Below, piece after piece: positions 1-7,749 of a DNA stretch of 37,966 nucleotides. A program made the translations under genes and the position numbers. Source of the stretch: Opitutia bacterium. GTDB lineage: Bacteria; Verrucomicrobiota; Verrucomicrobiia; Opitutales; Opitutaceae. Within the stretch, counting starts at the first letter, position 1, and the number at the start of each line of letters is the position of its first letter. Below the pieces are notes generated by a model that made no database searches, was not told where the DNA came from, and was given only the letters and a program-made list of their open reading frames with translations. The stretch covers positions 1 to 37,966 of the forward strand of contig CANJCM010000044.1 of the NCBI GenBank assembly GCA_947472765.1. The letters run 5' to 3'.

Positions 1-2075
1 GCCCGGGCCTGTTCTCGCTTCGCTCCCGGCTCGCGGCCCACGATGAGGAAGTCGACGCCCCTGGTCATGGCGCTCTTCACCGTTCCGCCCGCCGCCTCGA
101 TCTTCTCCGTGGCCTGCGCGCGGGTCAGCGAGTCGAGCGTGCCGGTGAGGACGAAGACCTTTCCGGCCACCCTGCTCCGCCCGGAGCCGGCCGCACCCGG
201 GGCACGTGGTTGCACGCCGACCGCGATCAATGCCGTCAGCATCGCACGCTGCCGTGGCTCGGCCAGGTAAGCCGCCACCGCCGCCGGCACCTTTTCCTCC
301 TTGGCCCCCGCGTTGGCCAGCGCCTCGAGACTCCCATAGCGCCGCGCCAGCTCGCGGGCCGTGACGGTGCCCACATGCGGCAGGCCCAGGCCGACGATGA
401 AGCGCCAGAGCTCGGCCGTGCGACTCGCGGCAATCGCCGCTTCAATCTGTCCGGCGATCCGGTCGCTCCCGAGCGCGGTCAGGTCGGCCGACTTCAGTCG
501 ATAGAGGTCGGCTGGCTCCCGGACGCCTCCAAGACTGACCAGCGCATCGATCGTGGCGGGCCCGAGTCCGGCGATCTCGACGCCCTCCTTCGAGGCAAAG
601 TATTCCAGTCGACGTCGCACCTGGGCCGGACAGTCGAAATTGCTGCAGCGAATCGCGACCTCGCCGCTCCGACTTTCGGCGGGCATCCCGCACGAGGGAC
701 ACACCTGCGGAAATTCATACGGGATCGCGGACGACGGTCGCTTCGCCAGATTGAGGCCAACGATCGCCGGGATGATTTCTCCGGCCTTCTCGATCTCGAC
801 GAAGTCACCGACCCGCACATCGCGGCGCGCAATCTCCGCCCGGTTGTGCAGCGTGGCGCGGCGGATGGTGGCGCCATCGAGCTCGACCGGCGCGAGTTCC
901 GCCACGGGAGTAAGCACCCCAGTCCGGCCCACCTGCACCGTGATGCCCATCAGCTGGGTCTCCCGGCGCGAGGGCGCAAACTTGTACGCGATGGCCCAGC
1001 GCGGCGCGGATTCCGAACGACCGAGCTCCTGCTGACCCGCGAGGGAGTTTAGCTTCACCACCGCGCCATCGGTGGGAAACGGGAAGTTCGCCCGGGCCTG
1101 CCGAACCGCTTCCACCGCCGCAATGACTTCGAGAGGGCCGCGGGCGGCCCAGACATGGTCGACGCCGGGCATTCCCCACGCGCGCATCCGCTCGTGCCAG
1201 CCCGCCTGGGTCGGCGGCAGCATCGAGATGGGTTCGCACTCGCCAAAGGCGTAACACACGAGCTCGAGCGCGCAGCCCGCCTCGCTTTCGCTCCGGCGCA
1301 TCGCGGCGACGGCAAGACTTCGCGGGGTGGTCACAAGCGGTTCGCCGGTCGCCTCGCGTTCGCGGTTGTAGCGCGCGAATTCCTCCGAGGTCACAAAGAC
1401 TTCGCCCCGGATTTCGATTCGCTGCGGAATCAGGTTGGGCCTTCCGTCGGGACCGAGTTTGCGCAGTTCCCGGGGACAGTCGCGCAGCCGGGCAAGGTGG
1501 GACGTAAGATCGTCGCCCTCGAGTCCATTGCCCCGGGTTACGGCGCGGACCAGCACGCCCTGCTCGTAGGTCAGGCTGATCGCGAAGCCGTCATACTTCG
1601 GCTCAATCAGGTAATCGACCTCGCCACCTCCAAGCTGACGCGACACGCGCCGATCGAAGGTGCGGAGCTCAGCTTCGGAGTAGGCCTTTTCGAGACTCAA
1701 CATCGGCTCCCGGTGCGAGGCCGTGCGAAAGAGCCCGCTGCGGTCGTCGCCCAGTTCCGCCCAGGCCCCTAGACTCGTGGCCAGGACCGGAAAGGCCGCC
1801 TCGAGATCGCGCAGCTCACGTTTCAAGCGATCGTAATCGCTGTCGCTGATCGCGGGTGTCGCGTCGCGGTGATAGCGGCGATCGTGTTCGGCGATCTCGG
1901 TGCGCAGTTGGAGCATCCGGAGGGAAAGTGCGGACGCGGTTTCCGAGGTCCGCGCGGCGTCCGCCGCCCGGGCGTGGTTCGGGGCCGGGACCTGCACCAC
2001 GGCGAGAGCGACCAGCAGTGCCGCCGTCCGCAGGCGTTGTTTCGGCTGCCAGGTTCCTGGGCTGATTTCGTTCAT
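1..2075 (-). CDS. ligA: NAD+-dependent DNA ligase (LigA-type), 3' end cut by window edge, signal-peptide-like N-terminus
   Basis: Seals nicks in duplex DNA using NAD+. About 691 residues are visible and the C-terminus runs off the left edge. Domains in order: Ia-like segment (residues 60-95, DSDYDRLKRELRDLE), adenylation domain with nucleophile K160 in EPKYDG, an OB-fold region (VGRTGVLTPVA), a Zn finger with C459, C462, C477 and C482, a HhH region, and a BRCT domain from about residue 632 (KVFVLTGTLDSLTRAQATEK). Oddities: the usual NPRNAAAGS motif is degenerate (TTPRSLAVAA). From the ATG at 2075 the first 40 residues look like a Sec signal: a basic RLR, a hydrophobic TAALLVALAVVQVPA core and an ARA-like cleavage site. 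The internal ATG at 1916 (MLQLRTEIAEHD) would give a conventional cytoplasmic start. The family is certain; the start and location are not. It may be a divergent second ligase rather than the replicative one. Confidence 0.9.
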   Translation of the reverse strand, partial: MNEISPGTWQPKQRLRTAALLVALAVVQVPAPNHARAADAARTSETASALSLRMLQLRTEIAEHDRRYHRDATPAISDSDYDRLKRELRDLEAAFPVLATSLGAWAELGDDRSGLFRTASHREPMLSLEKAYSEAELRTFDRRVSRQLGGGEVDYLIEPKYDGFAISLTYEQGVLVRAVTRGNGLEGDDLTSHLARLRDCPRELRKLGPDGRPNLIPQRIEIRGEVFVTSEEFARYNREREATGEPLVTTPRSLAVAAMRRSESEAGCALELVCYAFGECEPISMLPPTQAGWHERMRAWGMPGVDHVWAARGPLEVIAAVEAVRQARANFPFPTDGAVVKLNSLAGQQELGRSESAPRWAIAYKFAPSRRETQLMGITVQVGRTGVLTPVAELAPVELDGATIRRATLHNRAEIARRDVRVGDFVEIEKAGEIIPAIVGLNLAKRPSSAIPYEFPQVCPSCGMPAESRSGEVAIRCSNFDCPAQVRRRLEYFASKEGVEIAGLGPATIDALVSLGGVREPADLYRLKSADLTALGSDRIAGQIEAAIAASRTAELWRFIVGLGLPHVGTVTARELARRYGSLEALANAGAKEEKVPAAVAAYLAEPRQRAMLTALIAVGVQPRAPGAAGSGRSRVAGKVFVLTGTLDSLTRAQATEKIEAAGGTVKSAMTRGVDFLIVGREPGAKREQAR

Positions 2076-2158
2076 GTCGGCATGCGAACGGCCGCCCGGC
2101 GTTCCAGCGACACGCCAGAGCACCCATTTCCGGGGTGGTGCCGGGTGACCATCGCCGC

Positions 2159-2182
2159 GTGGCACGGGTCTCCCGACCCGTG
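2159..2182 (+). repeat. REP-C hairpin, single copy
   Basis: GTGG (2159-2162) is followed directly by CACGGGTC-TCCC-GACCCGTG, an 8-bp stem with a 4-nt loop. The same head and hairpin recur as an inverted pair at 17478-17554. It lies in the 311-base gap upstream of the ligase, which holds no gene that I can see. Confidence 0.8.
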
Positions 2183-2280
2183 AATCCAGTTCCGCAGCTG
2201 TCGTTTTCAGCGACGGCGCGACCAGGATCCTGTCCTCGGGGATGTTTTTCGGAGCGGGCTGGAAGCGCTTTTTGGAGAAA

Positions 2281-2397
2281 GTAAGAAGGAGGAAGGAAGA
2301 AGGAAGAAATCGGGCGAAACGCGAAACGTCGCCTCCGGAGCCTGACATCCGCCCGAACCTCGGCCCGGGTTATTCCTTCTTCCTTCTTAATTCTTCC
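2281..2397. repeat. Purine/pyrimidine inverted repeat overlapping the end of the glycosyltransferase gene
   Basis: A purine-only arm (2281-2309, AAGGAGGAAGGAAGAAGGAA) faces a pyrimidine arm (2371-2397) made of the same words reversed. The pyrimidine arm supplies the stop codon and last codons of the neighbouring minus-strand gene. Similar CTTCCTTCTTAATTCTT words occur at 7718-7741, and a shorter CTTCCTTCTTCC word at 4576-4588. A role as a transcript end is possible but not shown. Confidence 0.5.
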
Positions 2398-4114
2398 GTG
2401 GTGTCGCTTCAGCCGGTCGGTCGCGACGAACATAGATCCGCGCCCCACCGACATCTGCTGCCGATCGATACTGCGCCCCGACATAGTCCCGCAGTTCGGC
2501 GAAATTTTCGTGCCCGTGGGCCGTCCGATCTTGATAGCTGAAATTGTCGCCGCCGACCGCATCGACGAAAACCGGCGGAGCGAGTCGCCGCAGGTCGGCC
2601 AGAAAGCGTGCCCGATAACGATCCCGAACGGGCGTTGGTTCCAGTTGCCGCGCGCAGTTGCCGTCGCGCGTGCCCTGAACGAGTCCCGTCTCCACCCAGT
2701 ACGTTGGCATCCAGCCCCAGATTGCCATGCGTTCGCCGGGCCGGGCGTGCCGCAGGATTTCACGGGCGACCTCGGATTGGGCCAGCGCCCCGTGGGTCAC
2801 ACTGTAATAGTTGCGGAGCGGAAAATCAGTCTGCGCGCGCCAGAGGATCTGGGGGGCAAGGCCAGCCGCGAGAACGACGACCATCAGCCACGCGCCGCAT
2901 CCCATCCGCCGGCTCGTGTCCGAAGTGAAACGGGTTTCTGCCTGGAGGAGCGCTGAACCCATCATGCCGCCAAAGAGCCCGGCGGGGAACATCAGCAACT
3001 GGACGTAGTGCATGAACATCCGGCCCGGTGCCATCGTGGCGTACCAGGCGGAGAGGAGCAGTCCCGCGGTGAACAGCGTGGCCCAACGATACCACGCATC
3101 GAACCGCCGCCAGCCGAGGAATCCGAAGGCGGAGATTCCCACGACCCAGAAGAAGAATGGACTGAAGCCCTCGGCGACCTCGCTCAGCTCGAGAAACTTG
3201 GCGGGCGTTTCCCGCCACGTGAACCAGCGCGAGCCGGCGTACTGGAGATTGTTGACGAGGTAAGAGTCCCAGAAATCCGGTCCGCTGCCGGTTGCGACTA
3301 CCAGCCCCACCAGCAGGGCCGGCCCGGTCACAGCGCCCGTGGCAAGAGCGGCGAGCGCCCGGCGACGATGCCGCGCCTCTTCACCGGAAAGAAAGCCGAC
3401 CCAGGCCGCCGCCGATGTCGCCGCCCACAGCGCCATCGGCGCCAGCTGCAACTTTCCGAATGGCACGAGACCGAGCAGCAGACCCGCCAGGAAGAGTTGG
3501 CGGTGCCGGGGTCGTCCGGCCGCCGGCGTGGCCGTAAGCAACAGGGCGCAGCCCAGGGCGAGCAGCGCGGCCGGGGCATGCTCGCTGCCATATTGCGCGA
3601 AATACCAGTTGTGCGTGAAGGCGAAGGTCGCGAGCAACGGCAGGACCAGCAGCCGGGCCCACCCTTCACCGACCCGGCTGCGAAAGATCGAAGCGGCTGC
3701 GAGCACCGTGACCCAGGCCAGAAGTACGCTCACCCCGCGGGCCGAGGTGAAGTCCAGGGGAGCGCCCACCAGCCGGGGCAGCAACAACGGAGCGTCCGCC
3801 AACGGGCCGTGCGTCGTGCCATCGACGCTTCGCCAGTAAACGGGATCCTGACTCAGCGTGAGTGCGCCCGCGATGAGCTGGCTCTCATCCGGGTCGGCGA
3901 GCTGACTATTATAGACGAGCACCGGCCACCGAAACGCCAGGATCGCCAGCAACGACAACGCGCCGAAACAGCCCGGATGATGCCACCAGCGGCGTGGACT
4001 CGGAAAGAGTGTCGTGACCACCGCCAGCGCGACGACCAAGCCAAAGGTCACCCACGCCACGGTCCAGTAATGCGTCCCCGACTGATCGAGCCACGTTAGC
4101 AAGCGGGACAACAT
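2387..4114 (-). CDS. Polytopic membrane glycosyltransferase, GT-C / GT39-83 (ArnT/PMT)-like
   Basis: A protein of about 575 residues with many transmembrane segments in its N-terminal two thirds, followed by a soluble tail. Between the first membrane segments lies an acidic loop, NSQLADPDESQLIAG, matching the catalytic Asp/Glu loop of GT-C enzymes that use polyprenyl-phosphate sugars. A roughly 100-residue extracytoplasmic C-terminal region (ERMAIWGWMPTYWVETG) follows. The inferred role is transfer of a sugar to a lipid or protein on the outer face of the membrane; the substrate is unknown. I chose the ATG at 4114 (MLSRLLTWLDQSG). An upstream in-frame ATG at 4219 would add 35 residues, the first of them translated from a REP-A hairpin (MALPVRAGTSS), which is very unlikely to be protein. 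Next to two GT2 genes, suggesting a small polysaccharide or glycosylation cluster. Confidence 0.8.
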   Translation of the reverse strand: MLSRLLTWLDQSGTHYWTVAWVTFGLVVALAVVTTLFPSPRRWWHHPGCFGALSLLAILAFRWPVLVYNSQLADPDESQLIAGALTLSQDPVYWRSVDGTTHGPLADAPLLLPRLVGAPLDFTSARGVSVLLAWVTVLAAASIFRSRVGEGWARLLVLPLLATFAFTHNWYFAQYGSEHAPAALLALGCALLLTATPAAGRPRHRQLFLAGLLLGLVPFGKLQLAPMALWAATSAAAWVGFLSGEEARHRRRALAALATGAVTGPALLVGLVVATGSGPDFWDSYLVNNLQYAGSRWFTWRETPAKFLELSEVAEGFSPFFFWVVGISAFGFLGWRRFDAWYRWATLFTAGLLLSAWYATMAPGRMFMHYVQLLMFPAGLFGGMMGSALLQAETRFTSDTSRRMGCGAWLMVVVLAAGLAPQILWRAQTDFPLRNYYSVTHGALAQSEVAREILRHARPGERMAIWGWMPTYWVETGLVQGTRDGNCARQLEPTPVRDRYRARFLADLRRLAPPVFVDAVGGDNFSYQDRTAHGHENFAELRDYVGAQYRSAADVGGARIYVRRDRPAEATPRKN

Positions 4115-4195
4115 GGGGTGCGCGAACGTTGGTCTTGCGCCGCGGGAGGAGTCAACCCCGCCACCGGGTGGAGACGTCGGGCGTTGTGAAGAAGT

Positions 4196-4219
4196 CCCTG
4201 CCCTCACCGGCAGGGCCAC
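4196..4219 (-). repeat. REP-A hairpin, single, with mismatched loop-closing pair
   Basis: CCCTGCCC-TCAC-CGGCAGGG followed by CCAC, so read on the minus strand it has a GTGG head. The innermost pair is C-C. Other copies have C-G or G-C there, so this one is an intermediate or decayed form. Confidence 0.75.
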
Positions 4220-4251
4220 GCCGAGCCGATCGATTTCGGACCGACAAGTCC

Positions 4252-4362
4252 CTCCGAATCCTGCCCATCCTGCGCATCCTGTCCAAAACCTGCTCGGGAA
4301 TTTCCGATCCGCTCCCAGTCCCGATCATTTGGACAGGATGGACAGGATTTTCAGGATTCGGA
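4252..4362. repeat. ACAGGATG-type word inverted repeat
   Basis: The left arm 4252-4289 is built of repeated CATCCTG units ending in TCCAAAA. The right arm 4328-4362 (TTGGACAGGATGGACAGG) is its reverse complement. The arms are separated by about 38 bases and can form a long imperfect stem. Related units occur at 4529-4566, 14572-15010, 22933-23022 and 28142-28229. Confidence 0.8.
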
Positions 4363-4382
4363 GATGAGTGTCGGCCAGCATC

Positions 4383-4458
4383 GTCGCCCGCTGCGTGAGC
4401 AGCGGGACGACGTTAATCGCAGCGATAAAGAAGTCCCTGCCGTCACCGGCAGGGCTAC
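4383..4458. repeat. REP-A inverted doublet (BIME-like), copy 1
   Basis: Hairpin 1 at 4387-4406 is CCCGCTGC-GTGA-GCAGCGGG, headed here by GTCG. Hairpin 2 at 4435-4454 is CCCTGCCG-TCAC-CGGCAGGG, followed by CTAC (a GTAG head on the minus strand). The gap between hairpins is 28 nt, as in the copies at 9676 and 37783. Relative to those copies, the innermost pair of hairpin 2 is G-C instead of C-G, a compensatory double change. Confidence 0.9.
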
Positions 4459-4528
4459 GCCGAGCCAATTAACGTCGGCCAGGAATACGACGATTGGGCC
4501 CTGGAAAAACTTCGGACCCACAAGCCCC

Positions 4529-4566
4529 TCCGAATCCTGCCCATCCTGTACATCCTGTCCAAAACC
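4529..4566. repeat. ACAGGATG-type word repeat, single arm
   Basis: A second copy of the arm seen at 4252-4289, with the same preceding words (CACAAGCCCCTCCGAATCC). The block 4196-4290 is thus partly duplicated at 4435-4566. The 478-base gap 4115-4592 consists essentially of these elements and has no gene. Confidence 0.7.
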
Positions 4567-4592
4567 GCCCGGTATCTTCCTTCTTCCTTGGT

Positions 4593-5498
4593 CTAAAGCG
4601 GCTTCACGCGCCGATATCCTGTCAAAGCCGCTTTCACTCGCGCGACCCACTTCCACGCTCCGAACGCCGCCTGATACTTCCATCGCACGAGCGCCGAGTC
4701 GTGGGGGTTGAAATGCTTGAGGTAGACGTCGCGGTTGGCGTCGAAGATCGCCCGCGACATCACGTCGAAGTCCTTCGCCACGCTCATGCCCTTCAGGTGC
4801 GTGATCCGCACGCGGCCGTCGTACCCGATCTTCCAGCCGGCTCGCGCCACCCGGATGCACAGATCGAGATCGTCGCCATACATGAAGAACTTCGGGTCGA
4901 AGACGGCCCCGTCTGGCGCGACTTCTTCAAACATCCGTCGCGGGCCGAGCATGAAGGCGCCGTTGATCGCGCCGACCTCGTACGTGCCTTGCACGGGGCG
5001 GTCGGTGAGATTGTAACGCGCCAGCCACGACACGTGCGGAAACAGCGCCGCGAGTCCGCTCGCCCGGCAGAATCCATCCCAGAGCGTCGGGATCGAACGC
5101 CGGCACGCCAGGTCCATGGTTCCGTCCGCCAGTTCGAGCCGCGGTGAGATCAACCCGAGGTGCTCGTCGGCCCGGAGTCGCGCGAGGCAGTGGGCGAGGG
5201 CCGGCGCGTTGGCGATGGTGTCGGGGTTGAGGAACAGCACGAAGTCCCCGTGGGTGTGCGCATAGCCGAGATTGTTGGCGCGACCAAAGCCGAGGTTGGA
5301 CGGCGCCGGCAGGTACGCCACGGCGGGGAAATCGTGCTGCACGATTTCCCTGGTCCCGTCATCGGGCGAATTGTCCACGACCACGACCTCCACGGGACGT
5401 CCGTCGATCAGCGACGGCAACGAGCCGAGGCAGCCGGCGATCTCGTCGCGCGATTTGTACGCCACGACGATGATCGAAAGGATCGGAGACGCTGACAT
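4593..5498 (-). CDS. GT2 glycosyltransferase, rhamnosyltransferase (WbbL/RfbF)-like
   Basis: About 301 residues. It has an N-terminal GT-A nucleotide-binding fold: ILSIIVVAYKSRDEIAGCL, then VVDNSPDDGT and PSNLGFGRANNLG. The metal/sugar-nucleotide motif appears as FLNPDT, and the acceptor region has FFMYGDDLDLCIRVARAGW, typical of dTDP-rhamnose transferases of the WbbL type. No membrane segment; it would act at the cytoplasmic face on a lipid-linked acceptor. I chose the ATG at 5498 (MSASPILSIIVV) because the fold starts immediately after; an upstream in-frame start adds 23 Pro/Arg-rich residues. Divergent from a second GT2 gene across a 194-bp gap holding a REP-A hairpin. The family is firm; the sugar is inferred. 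Confidence 0.88.
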   Translation of the reverse strand: MSASPILSIIVVAYKSRDEIAGCLGSLPSLIDGRPVEVVVVDNSPDDGTREIVQHDFPAVAYLPAPSNLGFGRANNLGYAHTHGDFVLFLNPDTIANAPALAHCLARLRADEHLGLISPRLELADGTMDLACRRSIPTLWDGFCRASGLAALFPHVSWLARYNLTDRPVQGTYEVGAINGAFMLGPRRMFEEVAPDGAVFDPKFFMYGDDLDLCIRVARAGWKIGYDGRVRITHLKGMSVAKDFDVMSRAIFDANRDVYLKHFNPHDSALVRWKYQAAFGAWKWVARVKAALTGYRRVKPL

Positions 5499-5604
5499 CG
5501 GGACGGAGCGTGGGAAGGGTGGGCGCCCGGTGCAATCCGCCGGGTGCCGGGTCGGCGGCGGTCGCATCAGGGTTCGTCGATCCGACTGACAGTACGTTTC
5601 GAAT

Positions 5605-5628
5605 CCCTGCCCTCACGGGCAGGGCCAC
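5605..5628 (-). repeat. REP-A hairpin, single copy
   Basis: CCCTGCCC-TCAC-GGGCAGGG (5605-5624) followed by CCAC, a GTGG head on the minus strand. It sits in the gap between the divergent GT2 genes. Confidence 0.85.
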
Positions 5629-5692
5629 ACTTCGTTCGTGGCCCACGCTTGCGCAGCCCGATCCGGCTGGCACGGTGGACGCCGGCCCGCTC

Positions 5693-6424
5693 ATGTCCGC
5701 CCCGCCCGTCATCAGCATCATCGTCCCTTGTGACGAATCCACGCCACTCCTCACCGGCACGCTGGCGAGCATTCGTGAGCAACGCTGGCTCCAGCCTGAG
5801 GTGTTGTTGCTGGACCGCAGTGGAGGCCGGTTGGAGTCGAGCCCGGCGACGCCAGAGCGGGCGGGCCCGCGAGTTGTGCCAGTGACGGGAATCTCCGACT
5901 CCGAAGCACTGAACGCCGGCATCGCGGCGGCGAAGGGCGAGTGGCTGCTTTTTCTCCAGCCCGGAGATCGGCTCGTGGGCGACATGGTCCTGAGCGAGAC
6001 CCACAACTGGATGAAGAAAACCGAGTCGGGAATCGTCGCGGGCGAAGTGGCGACGGACGACGGCGAAATCCTCCGCTTGCACTCGCAGGTGAACGCGGCG
6101 GCGGGAAATTTCCTGCCGTCGAGCGGAACGTTTTATCGGGCCACGCTCTTCGCGGAAAACGGCGGGTTCGATCCCGCGCTCGGCCCGCAGGCGTTCTACG
6201 AATTCAATGTCCGGCTGTGGAAGAGCCGCGTGCGGTTCAAGCCACTCCCACTGCGGATCGCCGCGGTGCCGGCGACCGGAAAGCGCGCCGCCTCCCCGGT
6301 GGAAATCCGCGAGGCCCGCGCTGTGCGTCACCGCTACTTTTCCTTCGGGCGCTGCCTGCCGTGGGATGTGCTGGATGTGGTCGGCGGGGTGTGGCGTCGC
6401 GCGACGCGGATGTTTCGGCGCTGA
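5693..6424 (+). CDS. Short GT2-like glycosyltransferase
   Basis: About 243 residues with a GT-A fold: VISIIVPCDESTPLLTGTL at the N-terminus, SEALNAGIAAAKGEWLLFLQ in the middle, and FYRATLFAENGGFDP followed by AFYEFNVRLWKS near the acceptor region. The DxD position reads LQPGDRL, so the metal-binding motif is altered. The protein is shorter than typical GT2 enzymes and ends in an Arg-rich tail. I chose the ATG at 5693 (MSAPPVISIIVP); the in-frame extension from 5510 crosses the REP-A hairpin and is not protein-like. The altered DxD leaves activity uncertain. Divergent partner of the GT2 gene at 4593. Confidence 0.75.
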   Translation: MSAPPVISIIVPCDESTPLLTGTLASIREQRWLQPEVLLLDRSGGRLESSPATPERAGPRVVPVTGISDSEALNAGIAAAKGEWLLFLQPGDRLVGDMVLSETHNWMKKTESGIVAGEVATDDGEILRLHSQVNAAAGNFLPSSGTFYRATLFAENGGFDPALGPQAFYEFNVRLWKSRVRFKPLPLRIAAVPATGKRAASPVEIREARAVRHRYFSFGRCLPWDVLDVVGGVWRRATRMFRR

Positions 6425-6533
6425 GCGGCGGAAATCATCCGCCGATGACGCCGGGGGCGCAGATTCAGCCAACCCTCCGCCTCCGGGTTTGCGTCACTGC
6501 GCGGGCGGCTTCCTGCTGATCCTCTTGAACAAC

Positions 6534-7610
6534 GTGTCTTCGACTTCTTCCGGCTCGCCCGGCTCCGGGGGGCGCCCGATTGGCTTTGGGATTTTCGGGC
6601 TCGGGATGATCGCGGAGTTTCACGCGCAGGCGATCGCCGGGTTGAAGGGCGCCCGCCTGGTCGGGGTGGCATCGCGGACCGCGGCGAAGACGCAGGCCTT
6701 TGCCGCGAAGCACGGCGGCGTCTTCGCCGGTTCGACGATCGAGGAACTGGTGGCCCGTCCCGATCTCGATGTCGTGTGCATCACGACCTCGAGCGGCGCC
6801 CATTTGGAACCCGCGCTGGCCGCGATTCGCGCGGGCAAGCATGTCGTGATCGAGAAGCCGATCGAGATTACCCCCGACCGGGTCGATGCGATCCTGCGCG
6901 CTGCGGCCGAGGCCAAGGTCCGGGTGGCGCCGATCTTTCAGGGACGATTCGGCGAGGGCGCCCGCGCGGCCAAGGCCGCGATCGACGCCGGCCGGCTGGG
7001 CCGGCTCGTGCTCGCGAGCGCCTACGTGAAATGGCACCGCACGGCCGATTATTATACCGGGACGCGGGGTCAGCTCGCCGTCGACGGCGGCGGCGCGCTG
7101 ATGGTCCAGGCGATCCACGCCGTCGACTTGTTGCAATGGTTTGCCGGACTTCCCACCGAGGTCTTTGCGTGGTCCGCCCGCCGGGTGCACACCGGCATCG
7201 AAGGGGAGGACACCGTCAGTGGCTCGCTGCGGTATGCCGATGGCGCCCTCGGCGTGATCGAGGCCACGACGGCGCCCTGGCCGGGCTGGCAGCGTCGAAT
7301 CGAAATCTGCGGCGAGAACGGCTCGATCGTCCTCGAGAACGATCACCTCGTGCGCTGGGAATTCCGGATGCCGCAGCCCGAAGACGAAGCCATTCGCGCC
7401 ACCCGAATCGACGGCGCCCTCGGCTCCGGCGCGAGTCGCCCGGATGCGATCAGCTTTGTGGGCCATCAACGGCAACTGCAGGATCTCGTCGATGCCCTGC
7501 AGGCCGGCCGCGCTCCGTCGCTTGATGGCGCGGAAGGTCGGAAAGCCGTCGCGCTGGTGCGGGCCGTGTACGATTCGGCCGCGAGTGGACGAGTGGTGAG
7601 GGTGGGGTGA
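6534..7610 (+). CDS. Gfo/Idh/MocA family NAD(P)-dependent oxidoreductase
   Basis: About 358 residues. The N-terminal Rossmann fold has IGFGIFGLGMIAEFHAQAI (GxGxxA-type) and the EKP motif at residues 107-109 (HVVIEKPIEIT) that carries the catalytic Lys. The C-terminal alpha/beta domain includes GGGALMVQAIHAVDLLQW. These enzymes oxidise, epimerise or hydrolyse sugar derivatives; the substrate cannot be told. The start is uncertain: there is no ATG near the fold, and GTG 6534 or TTG 6525 precede it; the in-frame ATG at 6207 lies inside the GT2 gene. It follows the GT2 gene by 109 bases and may be co-transcribed, fitting nucleotide-sugar or glycan metabolism. Confidence 0.88.
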   Translation: MSSTSSGSPGSGGRPIGFGIFGLGMIAEFHAQAIAGLKGARLVGVASRTAAKTQAFAAKHGGVFAGSTIEELVARPDLDVVCITTSSGAHLEPALAAIRAGKHVVIEKPIEITPDRVDAILRAAAEAKVRVAPIFQGRFGEGARAAKAAIDAGRLGRLVLASAYVKWHRTADYYTGTRGQLAVDGGGALMVQAIHAVDLLQWFAGLPTEVFAWSARRVHTGIEGEDTVSGSLRYADGALGVIEATTAPWPGWQRRIEICGENGSIVLENDHLVRWEFRMPQPEDEAIRATRIDGALGSGASRPDAISFVGHQRQLQDLVDALQAGRAPSLDGAEGRKAVALVRAVYDSAASGRVVRVG

Positions 7611-7620
7611 GGAATCGAGC

Positions 7621-7692
7621 GGTTAACCACGAAGACACGAAGGCACGAAGCGTCAGGCACCTTTGTGACTTCGTGTCTTCGTGGTTGAATCC
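7621..7692. repeat. Word-type inverted repeat (GGTTAACCACGAAGACACGA)
   Basis: Left arm 7621-7650 and right arm 7661-7692 (CTTCGTGTCTTCGTGGTT) are reverse complements built of an ACGAAG word at 8-10-base periodicity. They form a long hairpin between the convergent dehydrogenase and WYL genes. The same words form the ends of the composite repeats at 22833 and 27996. Confidence 0.8.
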
Positions 7693-7749
7693 GGATCGGA
7701 CTCCACTCCCCCGGTCTCTTAATTCTTCCTTCTTAATTCTTACTTCGCC

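Noticed and set aside
1155-1772. Plus-strand open frames opposite the DNA ligase
   Set aside because: The minus strand reads continuously through ligase motifs; the plus-strand frames have no recognisable features.
2387-4219. Upstream start for the membrane glycosyltransferase at 4219
   Set aside because: The added 35 residues translate a REP-A hairpin and its flank; the membrane protein begins naturally at 4114.
7643-7741. Rho-independent terminator for the dehydrogenase gene
   Set aside because: The stem is the word-type repeat found at other positions, and the T-rich DNA after it is a polypyrimidine word shared with 2371-2397, so terminator function cannot be separated from repeat content.
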